From Nocardioides immobilis (GTDB lineage Bacteria; Actinomycetota; Actinomycetes; Propionibacteriales; Nocardioidaceae), in the NCBI RefSeq assembly GCF_003515065.1, contig NZ_QXGH01000019.1, positions 104,822 to 168,821 on the forward strand: 64,000 nt of DNA, given 5' to 3'. A program made the position numbers and the translations under genes. Numbering within the stretch: position 1 is the first letter of the stretch; every line of letters begins with the position of its first letter. This document shows, piece after piece, positions 55,463 to 64,000 of the stretch. The notes under the pieces were generated by a model. It made no database searches. It was not told where the DNA came from and saw nothing but the letters and a program-made list of their open reading frames with translations.

Positions 55463-55733
55463 TGTCCGAGGGGTGCGTGGCCAGCGGGGTGACCTTGATG
55501 TCCATGAAGGAGAACAAGGGCAGCCCCGAGATCAGTGCGTGCAGCTCGTCGGTGGAGTCCACGTCGAAGATGGAGATGTTGGAGTACTCGCCAACGATTC
55601 GCCACAGGTGCGGCCACTTGCCGGCCCGTTGCAGGTCCGCGGCATAGACCTTCTCGCGGGCCACAATGTCGGCGCGCACCCCCGGGTCCATGTCGTGCGG
55701 GATCCGGACGTCCATCCGAACGTGAAACAGCAT
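55452..55733 (-). CDS. catC: Muconolactone delta-isomerase
   Basis: This 93-residue enzyme converts muconolactone to 3-oxoadipate enol-lactone in the catechol branch of the 3-oxoadipate pathway. MLFHVRMDVRIPHDMDP, REKVYAADLQRAGKWPHLWR and LPLFSFMDIKVTPLATHPSD are family-typical, and length is normal. It is last in the catR-catB-catC operon and converges on the LuxR-type gene. Confidence 0.95.
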   Translation of the reverse strand: MLFHVRMDVRIPHDMDPGVRADIVAREKVYAADLQRAGKWPHLWRIVGEYSNISIFDVDSTDELHALISGLPLFSFMDIKVTPLATHPSDINV

Positions 55734-55768
55734 GGGTGCTTCTCCTTGGGTGGGTTCTTGTTAGGTGG

Positions 55769-56872
55769 TCAGTGATCGGTTCGGTATCGGGCCAGCTTCT
55801 CCGGGTCGAGCTCCACACCGAGACCAGCACCTGGGCGCACGTTGAGGTGGCCGTCGTGGATCTCCAGTGGCTCGGTCAAGAGGTCGTCGCTCATGTCGAG
55901 GAAGTTCGACAGCTCGCCCGCCCGCTGGGAGGTGAGCCGGTACGCCGAACCGAAGGCGACCGTGCACATCGAGCCCAACTGCCCGTCGATCTGGTTGCCC
56001 ATCACCACCTCGATGCCGAGGCCCTCGGCAAGGTGGTGGACGCGCTGCGAGGAGGTGAAGCCGGTCCGGGCAACCTTGATGCTGACCGCGGTGGCGGAGC
56101 CACCGAGGATCTCGCGGGTCACGTCGGCCGGGGTAACGGCGGACTCATCGGCGATGAACGGCACGTCGCACTGCTGCACGAGCCAGCGGCGACCCAGGAC
56201 GTCGTCCGCGGGGCACAACTCCTCGGCGAAGAGCAGCCCCAGATCGGCCATCTCGTGCATGGCGCGCGCGGACTCCGCGGGCGACCAGCCCCTGTTGCCG
56301 TCGACGTAGAGATCGACCTGCTCGCCGAGTCCTTCACGTAGGGCGCGGACAACTGCGGTGTCCAGCTGAAACGGCTTCCGGCCGACCTTCACCTTGAAGG
56401 TGGTGATGCCGTAGACATCGCGCATGCGTTCGGCCTCGGCCACCATCGCAGCGGGTTCGTCGAAGCCGAGCATATGAGAGACGCGCATGCGGTCGGTGTA
56501 GCCGCCCAGGAGGTCGGTGACCGGAAGGTCGAGGGTACGTCCGAGAGCGTCCCACACGGCCATGTCGACCGCCGACTTGGCAGTGGGGTTGGCGACGGTG
56601 CGCTGCAGCACGGCCTGCATCCGCTCCCGCTCCAGGAGCGACATGCCGGTAACGGCCGGTGCGAAGAACTTCTCGATCACGGCGACCACGCCGGCCTGGG
56701 TCTCGCCGTAGGTGAAGGGGCGCGGCACGGCGTCGGCGATGCCGACGACGCCTTCGTCGGTATGGACGCGCACAAGCACGTGCTCGGCGACGGTGACCTC
56801 GCCGCTGGCGAAGCGGAGTGGCTTGGCGTACGGGATCGCGTAGGGGATTGCCTCCACGCGCGTGATCTTCAT
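55769..56872 (-). CDS. catB: Muconate cycloisomerase
   Basis: This 367-residue enolase-superfamily enzyme lactonises cis,cis-muconate to muconolactone. The catalytic Lys pair is in TTFKVKVGRKP, the metal ligands in LYVDGNRGWSP, FAEELCPADD and FIADESAVTPAD, and the second base in AVSIKVARTGFTSSQ. An N-terminal capping domain is complete. It overlaps catR by ATGA and lies 35 bases before catC. Chloromuconate specificity is unlikely but not excluded. Confidence 0.93.
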   Translation of the reverse strand: MKITRVEAIPYAIPYAKPLRFASGEVTVAEHVLVRVHTDEGVVGIADAVPRPFTYGETQAGVVAVIEKFFAPAVTGMSLLERERMQAVLQRTVANPTAKSAVDMAVWDALGRTLDLPVTDLLGGYTDRMRVSHMLGFDEPAAMVAEAERMRDVYGITTFKVKVGRKPFQLDTAVVRALREGLGEQVDLYVDGNRGWSPAESARAMHEMADLGLLFAEELCPADDVLGRRWLVQQCDVPFIADESAVTPADVTREILGGSATAVSIKVARTGFTSSQRVHHLAEGLGIEVVMGNQIDGQLGSMCTVAFGSAYRLTSQRAGELSNFLDMSDDLLTEPLEIHDGHLNVRPGAGLGVELDPEKLARYRTDH

Positions 56873-57792
56873 CGGGCTCCCTCGGTGACGTTGTCGGGCA
56901 GGTCGGGATCAGACTGATCGGAGAAGAGGCCAGCTGCTTCGAGCACGGCCAGGATGGACCGGACCAGCGTGGAGGGCTCGTCGCGCCAGGCGAGGGCGAG
57001 CTCGACGGTTCCGGCGTCCGCGACGTCGCGGAACACGACGTCGGCCAGGGGTACCGCGCGGGCCGACGCTGGCACGAGCGCGACGCCGAGACCCGCAGCG
57101 ATCAGGGCCAGAAGCACCGCTGTGCCCGGGGCCTCGTGCTCGCGGCGGGGCGTGAAGCCCGCGTCGCGGCACGTGCGCAGGACGGCGTCGTTCACCACGG
57201 AGGGCTTGTAGAGCACGAACCCCTCGGTGCGCAGGTCGGCCAGCGCGACCACCTGCTCGGCGACCAGGCGGTGACCAGCCGGCAGGGCGAGCACGAGCGG
57301 CTCAACCTCGATGACGCGGACGGTGACGCCCTCGCCGGCGGCTGGCGGACGGAGTACGGCCAGGTCGAGGGAGCCGTCCCGGAGCCCGTCGCTCTGTTCA
57401 GGTGTGAGCAGGTCTGCGTGGATCTCCAGCGCGACGTCGGGCAGCTCGCGCTGCAGGGTGCGGGCGATGAACGGCAGTTGGGTGAAAGAGGCGGTGCCGG
57501 TGAACCCCAAGCGGGCCAGGCCCTTGCGTCCCTCGGCCACCCGACGTACGCCGGCGACGCTGTCGTCGACCGCCCGCAGAACGCGCTGCGCCTCGTCGTA
57601 CAGAAACTCGCCCGCGGCAGTCAGGCTGACTTGGCGGGTGGTCCGGAAGAAGAGAGACGCGCCGAGCTCCGACTCCAGCTGCCGAATCGCTTGGGAGAGA
57701 GCAGGCTGGGCCATGTGCAGCCGCTCGGCCGCACGGCCGAAGTGGCACGTCTCGGCGACAGCGACGAAGTAGCGCAAGTGACGCAGCTCCAT
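56869..57792 (-). CDS. catR: LysR family regulator of the cat operon
   Basis: This 307-residue LysR-type regulator opens MELRHLRYFVAVAETCHFGR with the HTH RLHMAQPALSQAIRQLESEL. The effector domain has LARLGFTGTASFTQLPFIA and LALIAAGLGVALVPASARA, as in BenM/CatM-type proteins that respond to muconate. Unlike classical catR, which is divergent from catB, it is the first gene of the same operon and overlaps catB. Naming it catR rests on position and family. Confidence 0.82.
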   Translation of the reverse strand: MELRHLRYFVAVAETCHFGRAAERLHMAQPALSQAIRQLESELGASLFFRTTRQVSLTAAGEFLYDEAQRVLRAVDDSVAGVRRVAEGRKGLARLGFTGTASFTQLPFIARTLQRELPDVALEIHADLLTPEQSDGLRDGSLDLAVLRPPAAGEGVTVRVIEVEPLVLALPAGHRLVAEQVVALADLRTEGFVLYKPSVVNDAVLRTCRDAGFTPRREHEAPGTAVLLALIAAGLGVALVPASARAVPLADVVFRDVADAGTVELALAWRDEPSTLVRSILAVLEAAGLFSDQSDPDLPDNVTEGAR

Positions 57793-57830
57793 GAAGCTCA
57801 GCTCCTCGAGGGGTGCCGATCCACCGGCGG

Positions 57831-57910
57831 GATTGATTCACGGTAGGTATTGATATTGAGTCAGCACAAGGTCGGAGTTCGAATGAAATGATCGGCTCAG
57901 CGAATCAATC
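57831..57910. promoter_or_regulatory. Separated inverted repeat and AT-rich element upstream of catR
   Basis: GATTGATTC at 57831-57839 has its exact inverse GAATCAATC at 57902-57910, 62 bases apart, in the 132-base gap between pcaJ and catR. Between them lies CTCAATATC (minus strand, 57852-57860), which also occurs before pcaF. Two LysR dimers contacting separated arms could use this layout. Function is inferred from position. Confidence 0.45.
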
Positions 57911-57924
57911 TTGGCTCGCGTGGG

Positions 57925-58568
<644 letters not shown>

Positions 58569-58572
<4 letters not shown>

Positions 58573-59348
58573 GCCAGGGTCTCCTCGCGGGGGCGGGTGG
58601 TGCGCTTCTCGATGTCCTTGCGGGTGGCCTGCTGGGGGGTCAGCTCGACCACCCGCTGGACGAAGACGCCGGGGAGGTGGACCTCGTCGGGTCCGAGCTC
58701 ACCGACCTCGACGACCTTCTCGGCCTCGACGATCGTGAGGCGCCCGGCCATGGCGGCGGGCACGTTGAAGTTGCGGGCCGAGGCGCGGAAGACGCAGTTG
58801 CCGGCCCGGTCCACCACAGCGGCGCGCACCAGGGCCACGTCGGCGACGATCGACTCCTCGAGGACCATCTCGGTCCCGTGGAAGGTGCGGACCTCCTTGG
58901 GCTCCGAGGCGAGGCCGACGGTGCCGTCGGGGTGGTAGCGCCACGGCAGGCCTCCCTCGGCGACCAGCGTGCCGACCCCGGTCGGGGTGAAGAACGCACC
59001 GATGCCGGCGCCGCCGGCGCGCATCCGCTCGGCCAGGGTGCCCTGCGGGGTGAGCTCGACCGTCAGCTCGCCGGCGAGGTACTGCCGGGCGAACTCCTTG
59101 TTCTCGCCGACGTACGACGCGATGACCCGGCTGATCCGGCGGCGCTCGAGGAGCAGGCCGAGACCGGCGCCGTCGACGCCGCAGTTGTTGGAGACGACCG
59201 TGAGGTCGTCGGCACCCTGGTCGAGCAGCGCCTCGATGAGGAACCACGGAATGCCGACCAGGCCGAAGCCGCCAACAGCGAGGCTGGAGCCGCTCGCGAT
59301 GTCGGCGACCGCATGGGCAGCGCTGGGGACGACCTTGTCGAGATTCAT
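58569..59348 (-). CDS. pcaI: 3-oxoadipate CoA-transferase subunit A
   Basis: This 259-residue partner of PcaJ has the glycine-rich CoA loop [20 protein letters not shown], followed by [37 protein letters not shown] and [18 protein letters not shown]. Start is the ATG at 59348, which overlaps the pcaD stop (ATGA). A longer in-frame extension to 60029 lies antiparallel within pcaD codons and is rejected. Confidence 0.92.
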
Positions 59349-60121
59349 GGGGACGCTCCGGTGAGATGGGCGATGATCGCGGGGGTGATGGTCTCCGGTT
59401 GTTCGGCGTTGGCCAGGTGGGCCGACTGCGGTACGACGAGTAGTCGCCCGTCCTGCACACCCTCGGCGATCGCCTGCAGGAATGGCGGCGGGGTGGCCCG
59501 GTCGTCGGCGCCCGCGACCGCGAGGGTGGGCGCGGAGATCGCCGGCAGGTCCGGGCGGAGGTCCATGGTGGCGATGACCTCGCAGGAGGACGCGTACCCC
59601 TCGGCAGGAGTGCCAGCAACGGTTGCCTCGCAGGCGGCCTTGGTGTCGGGGTTGGCGTCGAGGTACGGCGCGGTGAACCAGCGCTGCACGACGGCCTCGG
59701 CCACCGCGGCGGTGCCGTGCTTGCGCACCGTGGCAGCACGGTCGTGCCAGGCGCTGGAGGGCTCCAGTCGGGCGCCGGTGCACAGCACCACAAGGCGGTC
59801 GACCCGCTCGGGGTTGCGGGCGGCGAGGCGGACGCCGGTCATGCCGCCCAGGGACAGGCCCACGACGTGCGCCTGCTCCACACCCAGTGTGTCGAGCAGG
59901 GCAACCACGTCGTCGGCGAGGTCGTCGATGTCGTAGGGGCCGGCGGGGACGGGAGACTGGCCGTGCCCACGGGTGTCGTAGCGCACGACCCGGAAGTGCC
60001 TGGCGAGGGCCTCGGCCTGGTGATCCCACATGGTGTGGGTGGAGCCGAGGGAGTTGGAGAGGACGACGACGGGCGCGTCCTGTGGCCCGGTGACGAGGTG
60101 GTGGACGGCGACGGCAGTCAT
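59345..60121 (-). CDS. pcaD: 3-oxoadipate enol-lactonase
   Basis: This 258-residue alpha/beta hydrolase opens the enol-lactone ring to 3-oxoadipate. Ser90 lies in the nucleophile elbow VVGLSLGGMTG, the acid in VAGADDRATPPP and the base in VPQSAHLANAEQP. VVVLSNSLGSTHTMWDHQ and VRYDTRGHGQSPVPAGPY are typical of PcaD. There is no fused carboxymuconolactone decarboxylase domain (no PcaL fusion), consistent with a catechol-only supply. The ATG at 60121 overlaps pcaF. Confidence 0.93.
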   Translation of the reverse strand: MTAVAVHHLVTGPQDAPVVVLSNSLGSTHTMWDHQAEALARHFRVVRYDTRGHGQSPVPAGPYDIDDLADDVVALLDTLGVEQAHVVGLSLGGMTGVRLAARNPERVDRLVVLCTGARLEPSSAWHDRAATVRKHGTAAVAEAVVQRWFTAPYLDANPDTKAACEATVAGTPAEGYASSCEVIATMDLRPDLPAISAPTLAVAGADDRATPPPFLQAIAEGVQDGRLLVVPQSAHLANAEQPETITPAIIAHLTGASP

Positions 60122-61335
60122 GAGGCGACCCTCTCGAAGATCGCGGCCAGGCCCTGGCCGCCGCCGATGCACATGGTCTCGAGGCCGTAGCGGGCCTCCC
60201 GGCGCTGCATCTCGTGGGCCAGGGTGGCGAGGATGCGGCCGCCGGTGGCGCCGACCGGGTGGCCGAGCGAGATGCCGGAGCCGTTGGGGTTCAGTCGGTC
60301 GTCGGTGGGGTCGACCTTCCACTCGCGCAGGCAGCCGAGCACCTGGGCGGCGAAGGCCTCGTTGAGTTCGATGACGTCGATGTCGTCCAGTGTCAGCCCC
60401 GCGCGCGAGAGGGCTGCTGCGGTGGCCGGCACCGGTCCGATCCCCATGACCTCGGGGCCGACGCCTGCGACGCCCCATGACTTGAGGGCGAGCATCGGGC
60501 GCAGGCCCCTCCGCTCGGCTTCCTTGCGGGTGGTGACCACGCACAGGGCGGCGCCGTCGTTCTGCCCACTCGCGTTGCCTGCGGTGACGGTGGCCTCGGG
60601 GTCGAGCTTCTCGCGGACGGGTCGGAGGGCGGCGAGTTGCTCCAGCGTGGTGTCGGGGCGCGGGTGCTCATCCCGCTCGACGACCACGTCAGGCTTGCCG
60701 TGACGGCCGGGGACGGTGACCGGCACGAGCTCGTCGGCGAAGTTGCTGGCGTCTTGGGCGGCGCCTGCGCGCTGCTGGGAGCGGACGGAGAACTCGTCCT
60801 GCTCCTCACGGGAGATGGAGTATTCGCGGCGCAGGTTCTCGGCGGTTTCGAGCATGCCACCGGGGACCGGGTGGTCCTTGCCGCCGGCGGTCTCCCGGGC
60901 GCGGACGAGGCGATCCATCAGCTCGACGCCGCCGCTGCGGATCCCGGTCCGCAGGCCCAGGGCGTAGTGCTCGACGTTCGACATCGACTCGACGCCGCCG
61001 GCGACGACAAGACTGGCGGCCCCCGTGGCGAGCTGACCGGCGGCGTACAGCACGGCCTGGAGGCCGGAGCCGCAGCGGCGGTCGAGCTGCAGCCCCGGGA
61101 CTCCGGTGCCGAGGCCCGCGTCGAGAGCGGCGAGGCGCCCGATCGCCGGGTTCTCCCCGCTCGGGTAGCAGTTGCCCAGGATCACGTCGTCGACCTCGCC
61201 CTCCGCGAGCCCGGTACGTCGCACCAGCTCTGCGAGGGTGGTGGCGGCCAGGTCGACGGCGCTGAGCGAGGAGAACGCTCCGCCGAGCCGACCCACGGGG
61301 GTGCGGATGGGTTCGCAGATCACGATGTCGGGCAC
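60118..61335 (-). CDS. pcaF: 3-oxoadipyl-CoA thiolase
   Basis: This 405-residue thiolase cleaves 3-oxoadipyl-CoA to succinyl-CoA and acetyl-CoA. The acyl-carrying Cys88 is in LQLDRRCGSGLQAVLYAAG, the catalytic His in SGISLGHPVGATGGR and the second Cys in ETMCIGGGQGLAAIFE. Start is GTG at 61335. It is first in the pcaF-pcaD-pcaI-pcaJ operon. General acetyl-CoA acyltransferase activity cannot be excluded by sequence, but the operon context decides. Confidence 0.9.
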   Translation of the reverse strand: MPDIVICEPIRTPVGRLGGAFSSLSAVDLAATTLAELVRRTGLAEGEVDDVILGNCYPSGENPAIGRLAALDAGLGTGVPGLQLDRRCGSGLQAVLYAAGQLATGAASLVVAGGVESMSNVEHYALGLRTGIRSGGVELMDRLVRARETAGGKDHPVPGGMLETAENLRREYSISREEQDEFSVRSQQRAGAAQDASNFADELVPVTVPGRHGKPDVVVERDEHPRPDTTLEQLAALRPVREKLDPEATVTAGNASGQNDGAALCVVTTRKEAERRGLRPMLALKSWGVAGVGPEVMGIGPVPATAAALSRAGLTLDDIDVIELNEAFAAQVLGCLREWKVDPTDDRLNPNGSGISLGHPVGATGGRILATLAHEMQRREARYGLETMCIGGGQGLAAIFERVAS

Positions 61336-61566
61336 GACTCGACGGTAGGTGAGGGTGACCGATATTGAGAAGTATCCATTTGTCGACTATCAAGACGTTG
61401 TGAGACTTAATGAATATCACGGTTCGGGCAGGTCCGTGTCTGGCACGTGCGCCGGAGAGGGACTCCGTGCCGGACAACGCGCACTCGACGTGGACGGACC
61501 TGACGCACTCATTGATATCTGTGAGTAGCCGTCGACTGGTCAGCAAAACGCTGTGAGTATGACTGG
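61336..61566. promoter_or_regulatory. Divergent promoter region between pcaF and a LysR gene
   Basis: This 231-base gap contains an AT-rich section. GATATTGAGAAGTATC (61361-61376) is an interrupted palindrome (GATA-N8-TATC) close to the pcaF start, and TGATATC at 61512 lies nearer the LysR gene. GATATTGAG is shared with the catR promoter (57852-57860). The LysR product probably binds here. The pcaF GTG lacks an obvious purine-rich RBS. Confidence 0.5.
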
Positions 61567-62460
61567 GTGGAACTTCGTCACCTGCGTTACTTTCGCACCG
61601 TCGCTGAGGAGAGGCACTTCGGCCGGGCTGCCGCTCGCCTGCACATGGCGCAGCCGCCGCTGTCCCAGCAGATCAAGCAGCTCGAGTCCGAGCTGGGTGT
61701 CGCGTTGCTGCATCGCACCACCCGCCGCGTCGACCTGACCCCGGCGGGCGAGGCCTACCTCGTCCGGGTCCGGGCGATCCTCCAGGCCGTGGACGCGGCC
61801 GGGGAGGAGGCGAAGCGCATCGGCGGCGGCCTGGAAGGGCGGCTGGTCGTCGGGTGCGTCGGCTCCGCGACGTACTCGTTGCTCCCGGCACTCGCGCGGG
61901 CGCTGCGCGACCAGCTCCCTGGCGTGGACTTCGCCTTCCGGGGCGAGATGCTCACACCCGACCAGGTCGCAGCGCTCCGCGACGGCTCGATCGACCTGGC
62001 CCTGATGCGGCCGCCGGGTCACGCGACGGAGCACGGTGACCTCGCGGTGGCCACCCTCCGGGAGGAGAAGTACGTCGTCGCGCTGCCCGAGGACCACCGG
62101 CTCGCGGCCCGCAGTCGGGTGCGTGTGGCAGACCTGCGCAACGAGGGCCTGATCGTGCACTCCGGCCACGGCCGCTCGGCAATGCACGACGCGGTCGTGG
62201 GGCTCTGCCGCAAGGCGGGCTTCGAGCCGGTCATTCAGCACGAGGTGGCAGAGACCTCGACCCTGGTGACCTTCGTGGCGGCGGGTCTCGGGGTGGCGGT
62301 CGTCCCCGAGCCGGTGGCCGAGCTCGTCGTCCCAGGGGCCACTTACCGGCCGCTGGCAAGCCGGGCCCGGATGGACCTCGTGGTGGCGACCCGGGCCGGC
62401 GACGACTCGGCGGTGCTGGCCCGGACGTTACGGGTGCTTCGCGGGCAGGTCGGGGCCTGA
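61567..62460 (+). CDS. LysR family transcriptional regulator
   Basis: This 297-residue protein starts at GTG (MELRHLRYFRTVAEERHFGR) with the HTH RLHMAQPPLSQQIKQLESEL. Its effector domain has GRLVVGCVGSATYSLLPALA and LVTFVAAGLGVAVVPEPVAE. It is similar to the CatR-like protein at 56869-57792, so the two are paralogues. Being divergent from pcaF, it probably controls the 3-oxoadipate genes. The inducer is unknown. Confidence 0.86.
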   Translation: MELRHLRYFRTVAEERHFGRAAARLHMAQPPLSQQIKQLESELGVALLHRTTRRVDLTPAGEAYLVRVRAILQAVDAAGEEAKRIGGGLEGRLVVGCVGSATYSLLPALARALRDQLPGVDFAFRGEMLTPDQVAALRDGSIDLALMRPPGHATEHGDLAVATLREEKYVVALPEDHRLAARSRVRVADLRNEGLIVHSGHGRSAMHDAVVGLCRKAGFEPVIQHEVAETSTLVTFVAAGLGVAVVPEPVAELVVPGATYRPLASRARMDLVVATRAGDDSAVLARTLRVLRGQVGA

Positions 62461-62470
62461 GCGACTGGTC

Positions 62471-63298
62471 TCAGAAGAACCCGTCGCGGGCGTCGACCCG
62501 CAGTCGACGCGAGCGCTCGGGCAGCGCGGCCAGGTCGCGGCCGATGTCGGCGGCGACCTCCAGCAGCACCGGCACCACCGTCCTCTCGAGGTCCTCGATG
62601 CTGTGTCGGCCACGCGCGGTGGAGTAGGCCAGGGCCGCGACCACGTCACCGGTTGCGTCGCGCACCGGAACGGCCGCCGAGAGGAAGCCGTCCTCCAGCT
62701 CGCTGTCCACGATGGCGTAGCCGGCACGGCGTACGTCGTGGAGCCGGTCCCGGAACTCGATCGGGTCGGTGACCGTCCACTCGGTGAATCGTGGCAGGCC
62801 GGCGTCGAGAATGCGGTCCACGGTCGTCGCCTCGGCGTACGCCGCCAGCACCCGACCCATCGATGTGGCGTGCACCGGGAGCCTGGTTCCGACGTCGACG
62901 TTGAGGCTGAGCACTCGGCGGACGTGGACGCGGGCGACGTAGACGACGTCGGTGCCGTCCAGCTGTGCCAGGGACGACGACTCGCCGGTGCGCTCGGCCA
63001 CCCGCATCAGGTGGGGCCGCGCGACCTCCACGATGCCGTGGGTGGCAGCGTAGTGCTGGCCGATCGTCAGCACTCGCGGGGTCAGTGACCAGCGCGGACC
63101 CCGCGAGGACACGTACCCGAGCTTCTGCAGGGTGAGCAGGATCCGGCGCACGGCCGGGCGGGACAGCCCCGTGCGCTTCGCCAGCTCGGCGAGGGTCGGC
63201 GTGGGGAGGTCGGCGTCGAAGGCCAGGAGCACCGCGAAGCCGCGCTCGATGCTCTGGATGAAGTCGCGACCGTTCCGCTGGTCAGGAATCGCATTCAT
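62471..63298 (-). CDS. IclR family transcriptional regulator (PcaR/PobR-like)
   Basis: This 275-residue regulator has an N-terminal winged helix (FIQSIERGFAVLLAFDADLP, LAELAKRTGLSRPAVRRILL) and a C-terminal effector domain (LSLNVDVGTRLPVHATSMGR, VDSELEDGFLSAAVPVRDAT). It resembles regulators of protocatechuate and 3-oxoadipate genes. It is convergent with the LysR gene (10-base gap) and divergent from a flavin reductase gene, with paired palindromes between. Confidence 0.87.
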   Translation of the reverse strand: MNAIPDQRNGRDFIQSIERGFAVLLAFDADLPTPTLAELAKRTGLSRPAVRRILLTLQKLGYVSSRGPRWSLTPRVLTIGQHYAATHGIVEVARPHLMRVAERTGESSSLAQLDGTDVVYVARVHVRRVLSLNVDVGTRLPVHATSMGRVLAAYAEATTVDRILDAGLPRFTEWTVTDPIEFRDRLHDVRRAGYAIVDSELEDGFLSAAVPVRDATGDVVAALAYSTARGRHSIEDLERTVVPVLLEVAADIGRDLAALPERSRRLRVDARDGFF

Positions 63299-63388
63299 AA
63301 GCAGTGCCTTCCGATCGTGTGGATCTGGGTATGGATGGGCGTGGTCTGGCCCGTTGACTTTGGCTTGTGACCGCAGCCACAGTCTTAG

Positions 63389-63423
63389 GTACGTAGAGCG
63401 TGCAAAGGGTACGCACAGCGTAC
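63389..63423 (+). promoter_or_regulatory. Twin palindromic sites, candidate IclR operator
   Basis: GTACGCACAGCGTAC at 63409-63423 is a perfect palindrome (GTACGC-N3-GCGTAC). A related copy, GTACGTAGAGCGTGC, lies at 63389-63403, exactly 20 bp away. The second site ends 15 bases before the flavin reductase ATG. Two sites on the same helical face are typical of cooperative IclR-family binding. Confidence 0.65.
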
Positions 63424-63438
63424 ACGGAGGTGACAGAG

Positions 63439-64000
63439 ATGGATCCGCGAGATCTCCGCAACGCGTTCGGCCAGTTCGCCACGGGCGTCACCGTGGTCAC
63501 CTGCACGAACGTAGATGGAGAACCCCACGGCGCGACGGTCAACGCGTTCACTGCCGTCTCCCTGGACCCTCCGCTGGCCCAGGTCACCCTGGCTCGCAAC
63601 TCGAAGGCGTGCGAGTTCCTCAAGGACAAGCCGTTCGCCATCAACGTCCTGGCCGCTGACCAGGTGGACGTTGCCTGGCACTTCGCCGGCCGTTCCGCCG
63701 ACGAGGCACCGTCCTGGCTGGAAGGGCCGACCGCGCCCGTGCTCGACGGGACGGCAACGACGATCTCGTGCCGTGCCTGGCGGACCTACGACGGCGGCGA
63801 CCACCTGATCGTCATCGGCGAGGTGGAGCAGGTCGAGATCGCCGGTCGGGATCCGTTGCTGTTCCACGGTGGCGCGTTCCGTCACCTCAGTCCGCTCGAG
63901 ACAGGTGTCCACTGGGATGGCTCGATCGACAACCCCGACCGGGGTTGGTTCGACGCGACCGCGGTCTTCACCCCGCTGGCCGAGTCGGCTGTCCTGCCGA
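63439..64000 (+). CDS. Second PheA2/HpaC-type flavin reductase, 3' end cut by window
   Basis: The 187 visible codons start [20 protein letters not shown] and contain PHGATVNAFTAVSLDPPLAQ, FAINVLAADQVDVAWHFAGR and DNPDRGWFDATAVF, so nearly the whole protein is visible. It is a close relative of the reductase at 47301-47879. GGAGG lies upstream of the ATG. It would serve another two-component monooxygenase, whose oxygenase gene presumably follows outside the window. Divergent from the IclR gene. Confidence 0.87.
   Translation, partial: MDPRDLRNAFGQFATGVTVVTCTNVDGEPHGATVNAFTAVSLDPPLAQVTLARNSKACEFLKDKPFAINVLAADQVDVAWHFAGRSADEAPSWLEGPTAPVLDGTATTISCRAWRTYDGGDHLIVIGEVEQVEIAGRDPLLFHGGAFRHLSPLETGVHWDGSIDNPDRGWFDATAVFTPLAESAVLP

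Noticed and set aside
59345..60544. Longer 399-codon reading of pcaD
   Set aside because: The extra N-terminal 141 codons lie within pcaF and are Arg/Gly/His-rich. The ATG at 60121 overlaps the pcaF stop in the same style as the rest of the operon.

Overview
The window is GC-rich DNA from an actinobacterium, most likely Nocardioides or a close relative in the Propionibacteriales. This is inferred from gene content and order, not from a marker gene. Support includes a ClgR/CinA/PgsA/RimO/FtsK block, the order lpdA-sucB-lipB-lipA-DUF4191-RDD-glnA shared with Streptomyces-type genomes, a GlnR operator at glnA, an F420-type LLM oxidoreductase, many ATGA/GTGA gene overlaps, and a TCGAG/CTCGACCA REP-like repeat. 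I see no rRNA, tRNA or CRISPR array.

Core half (1-42.8 kb). The 3' end of htpX opens the window. A minus-strand block follows (transcription order): ftsK, a RodZ-like HTH membrane protein, rimO, pgsA, then a 2348-residue secreted nuclease/5'-nucleotidase fusion, the CinA C-terminal domain gene and clgR. A divergent secreted M4 metallopeptidase comes next, then dapA with RNase J, a secreted sulfatase, an LLM oxidoreductase, a PLP decarboxylase-like enzyme, thyA-dfrA, an aminoglycoside nucleotidyltransferase-like protein, gcvT, and pepA. The lipoate-dependent section holds lpdA, an E2 with two lipoyl domains (sucB), lipB and lipA, with an ABC exporter between lipB and lipA. DUF4191, RDD and glnA close this half.

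Accessory half (42.8-64 kb). Downstream of the glnA terminator the window becomes an aromatic-catabolism region with many regulators and several decayed genes. It begins with an FMN-reductase remnant and a MarR-controlled cluster resembling the MhqR quinone-response type: a frameshifted F420-reductase-like gene, an intact VOC gene, and an MhqD-like hydrolase with an internal stop. That hydrolase is fused to a frameshifted meta-cleavage-type hydrolase. Next is a phenol hydroxylase module: an AraC regulator divergent from a flavin reductase (PheA2-like), the oxygenase (PheA1-like) and a stand-alone FAD synthetase. A truncated IS3-family element and an SDR-like remnant separate it from a PucR regulator and a STAND-LuxR regulator. 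Two minus-strand operons then encode the catechol/3-oxoadipate route: catR-catB-catC and pcaF-pcaD-pcaI-pcaJ. A LysR gene, an IclR gene and a second flavin reductase cut by the window edge finish it.

How it fits together. PheA2 would supply reduced flavin, the FAD synthetase the cofactor, and PheA1 would hydroxylate phenol to catechol. CatB and CatC turn cis,cis-muconate into 3-oxoadipate enol-lactone, and PcaD, PcaIJ and PcaF carry it to succinyl-CoA and acetyl-CoA. The ring-cleaving catechol 1,2-dioxygenase (catA) is not in the window. Candidate operators are visible for GlnR, MarR, AraC and IclR.
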